In this document: positions 1 through 8,048 of the stretch, in pieces
How positions within the stretch are numbered: the first letter of the stretch is position 1
Layout: each line of letters opens with the position of its first letter
NCBI RefSeq assembly: GCF_016735585.2
Contig: NZ_JAERSE020000006.1
Location: 248,001-312,000 of the forward strand
DNA length: 64,000 nt
Direction of reading: 5' to 3'
From: Chryseobacterium tagetis
GTDB lineage: Bacteria > Bacteroidota > Bacteroidia > Flavobacteriales > Weeksellaceae
The notes under the pieces: generated by a model
Database searches by the model: none
Told to the model about the DNA's origin: nothing
The model's input: only the letters and a program-made list of their open reading frames with translations
Made by a program: the position numbers and the translations under genes

Positions 1-631
1 CACAATTTTAAGGGAAGAAATTAAAACAACGGGAGCAGGAAGAACAGATACGGGAGTTCATGCAAAGAAGATTTTTGCTCATTTTGATACGGAAAAAGTT
101 TTGGATAAAGAATTTTCACGCAGATTGAACAGTTTTTTGCCTGCAGATATTTCTATTAAAAGAATTTTTCAGGTGAAAGATGATTTTCATGCGAGATTTG
201 ATGCTACGTTCAGAACCTATGAGTATTATATTTCCTTGGAAAAAAATCCGTTTACTGAAGAACTGGCTTGGCAACATTGGAGAAAACCTTTGGATATAGA
301 TAAAATGAATGAAGCCTGTAAAATTTTATTTGAATATGAAGATTTTACAAGTTTTGCAAAATTACATACCGACAACAAAACCAATCTTTGCAAAATGTAT
401 AAAGCGGAATGGGAGCAAAATGGAAGTGAACTGAAATTCACCGTTTCGGCAAACCGTTTTCTGAGAAATATGGTGAGAGCAATTGTCGGAACAATGGTTG
501 AAATTGGCTCTGGAAAAATAAAGCCTGAAGATTTACGAAAAGTAATTGAAGACAAACATCGTAATTCTGCCGGAACTTCTGCACCCGCTCATGGATTGTA
601 TCTGGTGGATGTGGGATATGAATTTGATTAA
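1..631 (+). CDS. truA: tRNA pseudouridine(38-40) synthase TruA, 5' end outside window
   Basis: TruA isomerises uridines 38-40 in the anticodon stem of many tRNAs to pseudouridine. The open frame runs in from the window edge (first full codon at base 2) and stops at 629-631, giving about 209 visible residues; roughly the first 35 residues of a normal-length TruA are missing. The catalytic motif GRTDTGVHA is visible at once, with the nucleophilic Asp encoded at 47-49. A TTG at 101 lies downstream of this motif and cannot be the real start. The C-terminal part has the expected FLRNMVRAIVGTM segment. Family assignment is firm. Confidence 0.96.
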   Translation, partial: TILREEIKTTGAGRTDTGVHAKKIFAHFDTEKVLDKEFSRRLNSFLPADISIKRIFQVKDDFHARFDATFRTYEYYISLEKNPFTEELAWQHWRKPLDIDKMNEACKILFEYEDFTSFAKLHTDNKTNLCKMYKAEWEQNGSELKFTVSANRFLRNMVRAIVGTMVEIGSGKIKPEDLRKVIEDKHRNSAGTSAPAHGLYLVDVGYEFD

Positions 632-655
632 AACTTACTTAAAAGTAAAACAGTA

Positions 656-740
656 TTTTTGTCATTCCGTAGGAATCTAGGCGAATTTATTAAAGATTAA
701 ATTATAAAATGTTTGTTGAGATTTCTACGGAATAACAAAC
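656..740. repeat. REP-like imperfect inverted repeat between truA and the next gene
   Basis: Two arms of about 22 nt face each other: TTTTGTCATTCCGTAGGAAT plus CT (657-678) and, in reverse, AGATTTCTACGGAATAACAA plus AC (719-740). They differ at three positions and are separated by 40 nt of AT-rich DNA. The arm beginning GTCATTCCGTAGGAATC has the look of a dispersed intergenic palindrome; this is an impression, not a count. It could fold as a hairpin downstream of truA. The left end also contains TATTTTTG (653-660), a TAnnTTTG match. Confidence 0.6.
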
Positions 741-788
741 TGGATGATTATTTTTGAAATCAGATAAAAACTAAAAAAACAAATAACT

Positions 789-1127
789 ATGCTGGGAATT
801 TTTATTTTGATCGGTGCATACAGGTATTATGCAAGGCTTGCTGAAGCATTTAGAAAAACAAAATGGCATTATGGGCTTCTTGCCATTGGAATTTATATCG
901 GAACTCAATTACTTTTCGGTTTTTCCTATGGTATTTATGTAGGAATTACAAATCCTGAGTCTTTAAACGATATGAATTACACCGGTTTTTCAGGAGTAAA
1001 TGTTATCGGATGGCTTATTTCTATAGCTGCGGTGTATGGAGTTTACAAACTTCTTGAAAATAAGTTTATAAAAGAAAATCGTCAGAAACCTACTTTAGAA
1101 ATAGAGGAAATTGGTAAGACAGAATAA
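789..1127 (+). CDS. small membrane protein of unknown function
   Basis: A 112-residue protein I do not recognise. It starts with a hydrophobic segment (residues 1-10, then YRYYARL), has a clear membrane segment around residues 28-50 (LLAIGIYIGTQLLFGFSYGI) and another around 70-88 (VNVIGWLISIAAVYGVYKLL), then a short charged tail. It is probably an inner-membrane protein. It stands alone, with a terminator-like hairpin right after it. No catalytic motif is visible. Confidence 0.7.
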   Translation: MLGIFILIGAYRYYARLAEAFRKTKWHYGLLAIGIYIGTQLLFGFSYGIYVGITNPESLNDMNYTGFSGVNVIGWLISIAAVYGVYKLLENKFIKENRQKPTLEIEEIGKTE

Positions 1128-1135
1128 TCATAAAT

Positions 1136-1168
1136 AATGGTGGCTCGATGTTTCGAAGTCACCATTTT
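1136..1168 (+). terminator. hairpin terminator
   Basis: AATGGTG (1136-1142) pairs with CACCATT (1160-1166), with an additional TCG/CGA pairing inside, followed by TTAATT. It separates the small membrane protein from the Crp/Fnr-type gene. Confidence 0.6.
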
Positions 1169-1191
1169 AATTGTATATAAAAACTAAAACC

Positions 1192-1779
1192 ATGGAAGAA
1201 ATAGAAAGATTAGCTTTTGCATTGAATCATTTTGCTGGACTTTCGGAAGAGGATTTTAAATTATCCGAAGACTTTTGGCTTCCCAGAGATTACAGGAAAG
1301 GTGATTTTTACAACCTTCACGGAACGGTTTGTACCTATTTAGGCTTTATTGTAGATGGTGTTTTCCGTTCTTATACCATCGATGAAAAGACCGGGGAAGA
1401 AAAAAATGTTTTTTTGTATTCTGCCAATGGTTTTGTGGTTTCTTTTAAAAGCTTTATCAACCAGATTCCGTGTGATTATCATACTCAGGCTCTAACGGAT
1501 GCTTCTATTATTTACATCCGGTATACAGATTTGCTTTCACTGTATCAGAAATCGCATCGGTGGGAAAAGTTTGGGCGACTTCTGGCGCAGGAAGCGTTTA
1601 ATGTCACCATGACCCGTATCGAGGGTTTTATTTTAAAATCTCCCGAAGAACGGTACTTAGATCTTATTAAACAACATCCTGATATTTTCAACAATGTTCC
1701 GTTGTATCATATTTCCTCGTATCTAGGAATACAGGGACCGTCTTTAAGCAGAATCCGGAAAAGAATTTCTGGTAAGTAA
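1192..1779 (+). CDS. Crp/Fnr-family transcriptional regulator
   Basis: The 195-residue protein has a cyclic-nucleotide-binding-like jelly-roll domain (about residues 20-120) and a C-terminal helix-turn-helix ending in HISSYLGIQGPSLSRIRKRI (about residues 170-192). This is typical of the short Crp/Fnr-type regulators common in Bacteroidota, which usually lack the Fe-S cysteines of FNR; no FNR-like Cys cluster is seen here. The frame is open upstream to a TTG at 1171, but the ATG at 1192 is the more likely start. It lies just upstream of an alpha/beta hydrolase gene, with a 20-bp palindrome between them, which suggests a regulator-target pair. The effector ligand is unknown. Confidence 0.85.
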   Translation: MEEIERLAFALNHFAGLSEEDFKLSEDFWLPRDYRKGDFYNLHGTVCTYLGFIVDGVFRSYTIDEKTGEEKNVFLYSANGFVVSFKSFINQIPCDYHTQALTDASIIYIRYTDLLSLYQKSHRWEKFGRLLAQEAFNVTMTRIEGFILKSPEERYLDLIKQHPDIFNNVPLYHISSYLGIQGPSLSRIRKRISGK

Positions 1780-1783
1780 TACG

Positions 1784-1803
1784 ATTTTAACCAAGGTTAA
1801 AAT
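1784..1803. promoter_or_regulatory. palindromic candidate operator upstream of the hydrolase gene
   Basis: ATTTTAACC-AA-GGTTAAAAT is a perfect inverted repeat with 9-nt arms and a 2-nt centre. It begins 5 nt after the Crp/Fnr-type stop codon and ends about 20 nt upstream of a possible -7 element. Its size and symmetry suit a dimeric Crp-type regulator. It has no T-run directly after it, so a terminator is less likely. Confidence 0.5.
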
Positions 1804-1822
1804 TATCCTCATTTTATTCGCG

Positions 1823-1830
1823 GAACTTTG
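1823..1830 (+). promoter_or_regulatory. possible -7 promoter element for the alpha/beta hydrolase
   Basis: GAACTTTG matches the TAnnTTTG flavobacterial -7 consensus except at its first base. It is 34 nt upstream of the hydrolase start and downstream of the palindrome, so the palindrome would cover the -33 region. Confidence 0.35.
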
Positions 1831-1864
1831 TCTCATAATTTAAAACCAATAAAAAATAAAAGTT

Positions 1865-2635
1865 ATGAAAACAAAAACTATCGTATTGATTCATGGGTTA
1901 TTTGTGAATAATACAAGCTGGAAAGAATGGAAAACTTATTTCGAAGCACAGGGTTACACAGTACACACTCCTGCTAATCCGGGACATCATGGTGATCCTA
2001 AAGAACTGAAAAAGAATATTCCGGCAGATCTTAAAGATGTAGGTTTTGATGATGTGGTTGATTATTTATCTAAATTTATTGATACATTACCGGAAAAACC
2101 AATTGTAATCGGACATTCATTCGGAGGATTGATGGTTCAGAAACTTATTGACATGGGAAAAGCTGTGGCCGGAGTAAGTATTGACGGAGCTCCTCCCAAA
2201 AATGTAATGGCTCCCTTTTCTACGGTGAAAATCGTTTGGCCTGTCGTGAATTTCTTTAAAGGAAATACCGTATTTGTAGGTTCAAAAGAATGGTATCATA
2301 AAGCATTTTTTAATAATTATTCTAAAGAAGAAAGCGATAAACTGTACGAAACTGTAGCCGCTCCCGAAAGCAGAAAACTGGCAAAAGATCCGTTGTTCAA
2401 ATCTTCCGCAAAATTAGATTTAAAGAAACCTCACGAACCGCTTTTATTCATCGCAGGTGAAAATGATCATATTTTTCCGGCAGAGTTTTCCAGAAAAATT
2501 GCAAATGCCTATCAGGATAAAAACAGTATTGTCGATTTTAAGGCATTTCCTGGAAGAAGCCACTTTATAGCAGGTGAAAGAGGTTGGGAAGAAGTTGCAG
2601 GATATGTTCTGGATTGGCTGAAAAAAGTCAATTAA
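1865..2635 (+). CDS. alpha/beta-fold hydrolase
   Basis: A 256-residue alpha/beta hydrolase. Near the N-terminus LIHGLF provides the oxyanion-hole region. The nucleophile elbow is GHSFGG (about residues 83-88). An acidic residue sits in GENDHIFP and the likely catalytic His in GRSHFI near the C-terminus. No signal peptide is seen, so it is probably cytoplasmic. The substrate cannot be told from sequence; relatives include esterases, lipases and chloroperoxidase-like enzymes. It directly follows a Crp/Fnr-type regulator and a palindrome, which suggests control by that regulator. Confidence 0.88.
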   Translation: MKTKTIVLIHGLFVNNTSWKEWKTYFEAQGYTVHTPANPGHHGDPKELKKNIPADLKDVGFDDVVDYLSKFIDTLPEKPIVIGHSFGGLMVQKLIDMGKAVAGVSIDGAPPKNVMAPFSTVKIVWPVVNFFKGNTVFVGSKEWYHKAFFNNYSKEESDKLYETVAAPESRKLAKDPLFKSSAKLDLKKPHEPLLFIAGENDHIFPAEFSRKIANAYQDKNSIVDFKAFPGRSHFIAGERGWEEVAGYVLDWLKKVN

Positions 2636-2719
2636 TCCTATTCATACCATAAATAACAGCTATCTGAAATTTTCATGAGTATTTAACGAAGTTGTAAAGG
2701 CTGAGAAATTTGAAAGTCT

Positions 2720-2727
2720 TATTTTTG
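2720..2727 (+). promoter_or_regulatory. -7 element upstream of the ABC transporter gene
   Basis: TATTTTTG fits TAnnTTTG exactly and lies 40 nt before the start codon. A TTG at 2692-2694 is a possible -33 box, at slightly long spacing. Confidence 0.4.
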
Positions 2728-2766
2728 CAGAGAATTTTATTTTAATTCTTTTCTTCAATTCGTACA

Positions 2767-4530
2767 ATGAAAAAACAAGATACCTGGGGAATTATCAAGA
2801 GGCTGTTCTTTATCGGAATGAAGTTTCGTTCTTGGTTCATCATGACGCTGATTATCTCCATTTTACTGGCAATGGTTTCCACGTATAGACCTTATCTTAC
2901 AATGGAAGTTGTAGATAACGATATCACGAAACTACAAGACAAAGCGCTTATGATGAAACATATCTACCTGTTGGTAGGTCTTGTTTTTGCTGAAACGGTT
3001 CTGAACTTTTTCTTAGTTTATTTCTCCAACTATATTTCACAAAATGTAATCAGAGACATCAGAGAAAGGCTTTATAGTAAGCTGATCTATTTTAAAACGT
3101 CATTTTTTGATAAAACTCCGATCGGCCAGCTGGTAACAAGAGCGGTCGGTGATGTTGAAACCATTGCAACGGTTTATACAGACGGATTCCTGATGGTTTT
3201 CGGAGATGTGTTGAGGATCATTTTCGTATTGTTCATGATGTTTAGTACGAATGTTCACCTGAGTTATATTACATTGGCTATTTTGCCTTTGATGCTTATT
3301 ATTACTAGATTTTTCCAGAAAAGACTGAAGAAAGCTTTTGGTGATGAAAGAAACTGGACAGCCAATCAGAACTCTTTTGTTCAGGAAAGATTAGCCGGAA
3401 TGTCTATTATTCAGGTATTCAACAGACAGGAATCTGAATTTAAGAAATTTGATGATATTAATATTACCCTGAAAGGAGCATTACTGAGAACGGTTTTCAT
3501 TTTCTCATTGTTCTTCCCTGTAGTGGAACTTATTTCTTCACTTTTTATCGGATTTATTCTTTTCTACGGAGGCTATATTACCATCAGTGCGGGTGTGGTA
3601 ATTGCATTTATTCAATATATTTCCATGCTGATTCGTCCACTGAGACAGATTGCAGACCGATTTAACAATATTCAGAGAGGAATTGTAGGGGCAGAAAGAG
3701 TTTTGGGATTAATGGATGAAGATTATGCAATGTCAAATGAGGGCGTGGTAAAAAAAGATCATTTTGACGGGAAAATTGAATTCCAGAATGTTCGTTTTGC
3801 CTATGATGATAAGCAGGAAGTTTTAAAAGGAATAGATTTTAAAGTCAATCCGGGAGAAACCGTAGCGATTGTAGGAGCAACCGGAGCGGGGAAATCTACC
3901 ATTATCAGTTTGATCACAAGATTATATGATATTAATTCAGGAAATATCCTCATTGATGATGTTGATCTTAAAGACTATGAATTATACAATCTGAGAAGTC
4001 ACATTGGCGTTGTATTGCAGGATGTGTTCCTTTTCCACGGAAGTATTTTTGAAAACCTTGCATTTGGTGACGAAACGGTTACTTTAGATAAAATAAAAGC
4101 AGGGGCAAAAGAAATTGAAGTCGATCAGTTTATTGAGCAGCTTCCGGGAGGCTACGATTATGTGGTAAGCGAAAGAGGTTCATCAATTTCACTGGGACAA
4201 AGACAGTTATTGTCTTTCTTAAGAGCTTATTTATCTGATCCGAAAATTTTAATATTAGATGAAGCAACATCTTCTATTGACCATGAAAGTGAAAAGCTAA
4301 TCCAAAGAGCCACTGAAAAGATTACCAAAAACAGAACCTCAATTATTATCGCACACCGACTTTCAACTATAGAAAAAGCTGATAAGATCATTGTAATGGA
4401 ACACGGAAAGATCGTTGAAGAAGGAAAACATCTGGAGCTTTTAGATAAGAACGGATATTATGCGACACTGTATAAAGCCCAGTTAAGACATGAAGTGGAA
4501 ATGGAGGAGGAGACAGAAGAATCCAAATAA
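2767..4530 (+). CDS. ABC transporter, fused permease/ATPase (exporter, MsbA/MdlB-like)
   Basis: A 587-residue half-transporter: six membrane segments in the first 310 residues, then an ATPase domain. Walker A GATGAGKST is at about 370-378 and Walker B with DE at 498-499 (ILILDEATSSID). The signature loop reads SLGQRQ (about 475-480) instead of the usual SGGQ, a variant known in this exporter group. The switch His is in AHRLST. Such proteins work as dimers in the inner membrane and export lipids or drugs; the substrate is not predictable. A strong hairpin follows the gene, so it is probably monocistronic. Confidence 0.93.
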   Translation: MKKQDTWGIIKRLFFIGMKFRSWFIMTLIISILLAMVSTYRPYLTMEVVDNDITKLQDKALMMKHIYLLVGLVFAETVLNFFLVYFSNYISQNVIRDIRERLYSKLIYFKTSFFDKTPIGQLVTRAVGDVETIATVYTDGFLMVFGDVLRIIFVLFMMFSTNVHLSYITLAILPLMLIITRFFQKRLKKAFGDERNWTANQNSFVQERLAGMSIIQVFNRQESEFKKFDDINITLKGALLRTVFIFSLFFPVVELISSLFIGFILFYGGYITISAGVVIAFIQYISMLIRPLRQIADRFNNIQRGIVGAERVLGLMDEDYAMSNEGVVKKDHFDGKIEFQNVRFAYDDKQEVLKGIDFKVNPGETVAIVGATGAGKSTIISLITRLYDINSGNILIDDVDLKDYELYNLRSHIGVVLQDVFLFHGSIFENLAFGDETVTLDKIKAGAKEIEVDQFIEQLPGGYDYVVSERGSSISLGQRQLLSFLRAYLSDPKILILDEATSSIDHESEKLIQRATEKITKNRTSIIIAHRLSTIEKADKIIVMEHGKIVEEGKHLELLDKNGYYATLYKAQLRHEVEMEEETEESK

Positions 4531-4550
4531 ATTACTAATTTAAACATATA

Positions 4551-4590
4551 AATAAAGGTTAAAATCAATGTCGATTTTAACCTTTATTTT
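4551..4590. terminator. bidirectional terminator
   Basis: AATAAAGGTTAAAATC (4551-4566) pairs perfectly with GATTTTAACCTTTATT (4573-4588), with a 6-nt loop and T-run. It sits between convergent genes (the ABC transporter and the DUF4919-like gene) and can serve both. Confidence 0.85.
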
Positions 4591-4599
4591 TTTGAATAC

Positions 4600-5265
4600 C
4601 TAAAGCTTCCCGTAAAATATGCTTACATCGAAATATAAACCGGGGACTTTATATTTATCTTTTTCAAACTCCAGATAATCACATGTTCCGGAATAGCTTT
4701 GTGAATGGGTTTCCATTTGGAACATATTCAAAAGAACGTATTCATCAGGTACAGCAATCACATGAAATCCTGTTTCACATTTCAGTCCGTCGCCGGAAGA
4801 TAAAATAGCATCCAGCAATCCGTGAAAATTTCTCGACATTTTCTTTGCTGTAGCCTCATCTTTGTTGAGGTGGTAAAGGTACGCCAGATAATTCATCGCG
4901 CGAAGGTTGAACGGATTTTCTTCCAACTCTTGCGTGAATAAGCTGATTCCTTTTGGAAAATCTTTTTCGGTAACCTCACCCAGATAAAACTTTTTCAATT
5001 CGTCAGTTTTCTTACTTATTTTATAGGGTTTGTAGTTTTTCTGGAAAATAAACCCAAAATAAAGATGCCTGTAGTGCTCATTGGTAAGAAGGGTATCATT
5101 CACCTGCAATCTTTTTAGAATACGGGGATAATAAAACTCTGAACTTTTATCTTCTATATTCTTTTTAATTAAGGTATAGTCTGGAGCCTGAAATTCCTGC
5201 TTCTGAGCTTGTAGAATCAAAGACCAACTAATGAGAAATAAGATGAAAAATGCTTTAAGATTCAT
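4600..5265 (-). CDS. DUF4919-like secreted protein
   Basis: A 221-residue protein with an N-terminal signal peptide (MNLKAFFILFLISWSLILQA, cleavage near residue 20). The rest resembles the Bacteroidota DUF4919 family: YPRILKRLQVND, a tyrosine-rich YRHLYFGFIFQKNYKPY block, and a C-terminal YLEFEKDKYKVPGLYFD region. Function is unknown; the protein is probably periplasmic. It stands alone between a bidirectional terminator and a long AT-rich leader. Confidence 0.75.
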   Translation of the reverse strand: MNLKAFFILFLISWSLILQAQKQEFQAPDYTLIKKNIEDKSSEFYYPRILKRLQVNDTLLTNEHYRHLYFGFIFQKNYKPYKISKKTDELKKFYLGEVTEKDFPKGISLFTQELEENPFNLRAMNYLAYLYHLNKDEATAKKMSRNFHGLLDAILSSGDGLKCETGFHVIAVPDEYVLLNMFQMETHSQSYSGTCDYLEFEKDKYKVPGLYFDVSIFYGKL

Positions 5266-5415
5266 AGTTTCGAAAGATTTCTTTAAATCGTAAATATAAG
5301 GAATGTGTATGGATATTATGAAAAAGGTTTTTATTTTACATTTATTTATGTGAAATATTGTGAAAATCTTATGATTATTCCTGTGAATTTATTAACTTTA
5401 ATGAAAAATTAAACG

Positions 5416-5440
5416 ACACCCCTTAAAAATGGCAGGGTGT
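5416..5440 (+). other. hairpin in the leader of the 70-residue gene
   Basis: ACACCC (5416-5421) pairs with GGGTGT (5435-5440) across a 13-nt loop, with T-residues after it. It is 45 nt upstream of the start codon of the small gene that follows. It could be a leader hairpin or a weak terminator; the sequence does not decide. Confidence 0.35.
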
Positions 5441-5484
5441 TTGAAATAAATTGATCATTTTTTAATTAAAACCAAAATATATAG

Positions 5485-5697
5485 ATGAAGAATATCCAAG
5501 ATGAATTTCAAGTTTTTAAAGATGAACTTAGAAAATTGAATATCGATGTGCAGAAAGTAGTAAAAGTAGGAAACGGGAGTATGGATTTCCATGAAGTTTT
5601 TTATAAGTCACCAAGGTACGAAGATGTGAAGAGTGTGTATGTGCAGAGGCATAATTTAGACAATATTCTGGAAAAGTTTAAACAAGCTTATCATTAA
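5485..5697 (+). CDS. small conserved-looking hypothetical protein, 70 aa
   Basis: A charged, soluble 70-residue protein (MKNIQDEFQVFKDELRKLNI...) with no signal peptide and no domain I recognise. It is supported as a real gene by an ATG start, an AT-rich leader typical of this genome and a very strong terminator 10 nt after the stop. Its neighbours give no functional clue. Confidence 0.65.
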   Translation: MKNIQDEFQVFKDELRKLNIDVQKVVKVGNGSMDFHEVFYKSPRYEDVKSVYVQRHNLDNILEKFKQAYH

Positions 5698-5705
5698 AAT
5701 AAAAC

Positions 5706-5740
5706 ACGCGGCTCAGAGAATCTGAGCCGCGCGTTTTTTA
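5706..5740 (+). terminator. strong GC-rich terminator
   Basis: CGCGGCTCAGA (5707-5717) pairs perfectly with TCTGAGCCGCG (5721-5731) with a 3-nt loop and a following T-run. It could serve both the 70-residue gene and the convergent MFS gene. Confidence 0.88.
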
Positions 5741-5755
5741 TACGTATTGTTGAAA

Positions 5756-7048
5756 TCAGTCTTTATCCAGAGTAGATGTGTTTTTTGTGTCTTTCATGGT
5801 TGCATATACTACGAATGAAAAGAAAATACAGGCTGTAATATACCAGTAAAAATAATGTTCCACATTAGCCTGTTTGAACCAAAGTGCAATATATTCTGCC
5901 GTTCCGCCAAAAATAGCAACCGTCAAAGCATAAGGTAATCCTACTCCTAAAGCTCTTACTTCCGAAGGAAAAAGTTCTGCTTTCACCACAGCATTGATCG
6001 AAGTGTAACCACTTACAATAATTAAAGCCGACATGATCAGAAAAAATGCACCCCACATTGAAGTGGTATGGCTTAAAGCATTCAGAAGAGGGTAGGTGAA
6101 AATTGTCCCTAAAATTCCGAAACTTAATAAGAGAGGTCTTCTTCCTATTTTATCAGATAAAGCCCCGAAAACAGGCTGTAAGCATGCAAAAATAAGCAGA
6201 GAAATAAAAGAAATAAGCGTAGATTCTTCTTTGGTAAGATGAACCGTATTCACCAGAAATTTCTGCATATACGTCGTATAAGTATAAAAAGCCAGTGTTC
6301 CGCCTAAAGTTAATCCTACAACGGTTAATAACGCTTTAGGATGTTTTAATAATTCTTTGATGGTTCCTTTTTTCTTTTCACTCACGTCTTTTTTGTTTTC
6401 AAACGCTTCAGTTTCATGAAGGTTTGATCTTAAATATAAAGCAATCACAGAAAGTAAAGCTCCAATCACAAAAGGAATTCTCCATCCCCAATCTTCAAGC
6501 TGAGCCTCCGTTAATAATAATTTTTGCAAAATCAATTGAATGCCCAAAGCGATCAGCTGTCCGCCAATTAAGGTGACATATTGAAAGCTGGAATAAAATC
6601 CTCTGCGGTCATTGGTCGCCATTTCGCTGAGGTAGGTTGCCGAAACACCATATTCTCCGCCAACACTCAATCCTTGTAAGAGTCTTGCCACCAACAAGAG
6701 GAGTGGGGCTAAAACACCAATTGTTTTATATGTTGGAGTTAAAGCAATCAGTAAAGAGCCGAAAGACATCAATAAAACAGATAAAGTCATTGCTTTTTTT
6801 CTTCCGATTCGGTCTGCAATACTCCCGAAAAGCCAGCCTCCTACAGGTCTCATAAGAAAACCGACTGCAAAAATTCCTGCCGTATTTAAAAGCTGTGCGG
6901 TAAGATCCGAATCCGGAAAAAATGAGTTGGAAAAATAAATGGCAAATGCTGCATACGCATACCAATCATACCATTCTACCAGATTTCCTATCGATCCTCC
7001 TACGATAGCTTTGATTCTTTGTGTGGTGGTGATTTGTGATGAATTCAT
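5756..7048 (-). CDS. MFS transporter, metabolite:H+ symporter (MHS) type
   Basis: A 12-segment major facilitator. Family marks: GNLVEWYDWYAYA at the N-terminus, the loop motif GSIADRIGRKKA between segments 2 and 3, and RLLQGLSVGGEYGVSATYLS, all typical of the MHS branch that includes alpha-ketoglutarate, proline/betaine and shikimate permeases. The substrate is probably a small organic acid or zwitterion, but this is only by family. The frame is open upstream to 7108; I choose the ATG at 7048 (MNSSQITTTQR) because homologues begin shortly before the VEWYDWY block. Confidence 0.9.
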   Translation of the reverse strand: MNSSQITTTQRIKAIVGGSIGNLVEWYDWYAYAAFAIYFSNSFFPDSDLTAQLLNTAGIFAVGFLMRPVGGWLFGSIADRIGRKKAMTLSVLLMSFGSLLIALTPTYKTIGVLAPLLLLVARLLQGLSVGGEYGVSATYLSEMATNDRRGFYSSFQYVTLIGGQLIALGIQLILQKLLLTEAQLEDWGWRIPFVIGALLSVIALYLRSNLHETEAFENKKDVSEKKKGTIKELLKHPKALLTVVGLTLGGTLAFYTYTTYMQKFLVNTVHLTKEESTLISFISLLIFACLQPVFGALSDKIGRRPLLLSFGILGTIFTYPLLNALSHTTSMWGAFFLIMSALIIVSGYTSINAVVKAELFPSEVRALGVGLPYALTVAIFGGTAEYIALWFKQANVEHYFYWYITACIFFSFVVYATMKDTKNTSTLDKD

Positions 7049-7114
7049 GAGGGAAAGATATAAATTTTTAACATAATTGAAATGGGTAGTTTTTCTATGG
7101 TTCATCAAAATAAA

Positions 7115-7138
7115 AAACCGCTCTCAAAAGAACGGTTT
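7115..7138 (-). terminator. hairpin terminator
   Basis: AAACCG (7115-7120) pairs with CGGTTT (7133-7138). It lies just downstream, on the minus strand, of the outer-membrane-type gene at 7163-7915, with T-residues following on that strand. Confidence 0.6.
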
Positions 7139-7162
7139 CAAAAAATTTTCAAATCAAATTTT

Positions 7163-7915
7163 CTAGAATCTGTATCCCAAAGACAATCCGCTTCTAAAGC
7201 CGATCCACGGTCCGTCTATTTTTATTCGGGCTCCGTTTGAATTGGTTTCTACGGTGTAATTCACATAGGGGACGTCAAGGTCTTCTATTTGCTTTTTCAG
7301 CTGAGCCTGCATATCGGGCGTCAGAACCACATCGCTGGTCATGGTAAAGTCTCCTTTTCCTGCACCGTAATGTGCTCCTGCAATCCAGAAATCTAACACC
7401 AGATTTTGATTTTTTGTCAGAAAGAACTGTACTCCGACCATCAATCCGCCGCTATTTCCATTGGTGTTTCCGAAACCTTTAAGAGGTATCTGGAAAGTAT
7501 TTCCGCTGAAAGTATAGTCATAATAAAAATCGAAGGTATTGGAAGTTACTTTTGAATAGCGGTAATAAGGGGCAAAATAAAATCCTTTACCATATCCGTG
7601 TCCGATATAAAAACGGGGTTCAATAGTAAAGTTGAACGCTTTTACTTCAAGATTCTGAAATCTTTTTTCGTCCTCATCATTTAAAAAAGAATTGATAAAA
7701 GGAACTTTTCCTTCCGGCATGGCTCCGAATCCCATATTGACCGAAAACCATTTGTTGAAAGCTCTTTCGTAAGAAAGATTAATGTTTCTGAATACATAAG
7801 CTGTAACATTCGTTTTTACGATATTCATCTTTTCTGAAGATACAGCTCCCGGTTCTTCCTGTGCGTTTATTCCCGAAAAAATAAAACAAAGAAGGAGAAT
7901 GAAATATTTTTTCAT
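7163..7915 (-). CDS. outer-membrane beta-barrel-type protein, possibly DUF3575 family
   Basis: A 250-residue protein with a signal peptide (MKKYFILLLCFIFSGINAQ). The mature part alternates aromatic and polar residues and ends in SGLSLGYRF, with the terminal Phe typical of outer-membrane barrels. Segments such as VTAYVFRNINLSYERAF and FTIEPRFYIG resemble DUF3575-type barrels of Bacteroidota. Function is unknown. It has its own hairpins on both sides, so it is likely transcribed alone. Confidence 0.75.
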   Translation of the reverse strand: MKKYFILLLCFIFSGINAQEEPGAVSSEKMNIVKTNVTAYVFRNINLSYERAFNKWFSVNMGFGAMPEGKVPFINSFLNDEDEKRFQNLEVKAFNFTIEPRFYIGHGYGKGFYFAPYYRYSKVTSNTFDFYYDYTFSGNTFQIPLKGFGNTNGNSGGLMVGVQFFLTKNQNLVLDFWIAGAHYGAGKGDFTMTSDVVLTPDMQAQLKKQIEDLDVPYVNYTVETNSNGARIKIDGPWIGFRSGLSLGYRF

Positions 7916-7953
7916 GATTTAATATGTTAAGATGGTGTAATAAACCAGAATGC

Positions 7954-7991
7954 AAAAAACGGGCAAAATTTTTCAAGTTTGCCCGTTTTTT
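7954..7991. terminator. terminator hairpin
   Basis: AAAAAACGGGCAAA (7954-7967) pairs perfectly with TTTGCCCGTTTTTT (7978-7991). It follows the T9SS gene at 8049-9050 on the minus strand. Confidence 0.85.
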
Positions 7992-8048
7992 AACATAAGA
8001 TTTCAGAAACATAAGCTCTGAAAATCATAAGCTGTTTTTATGAATCTT

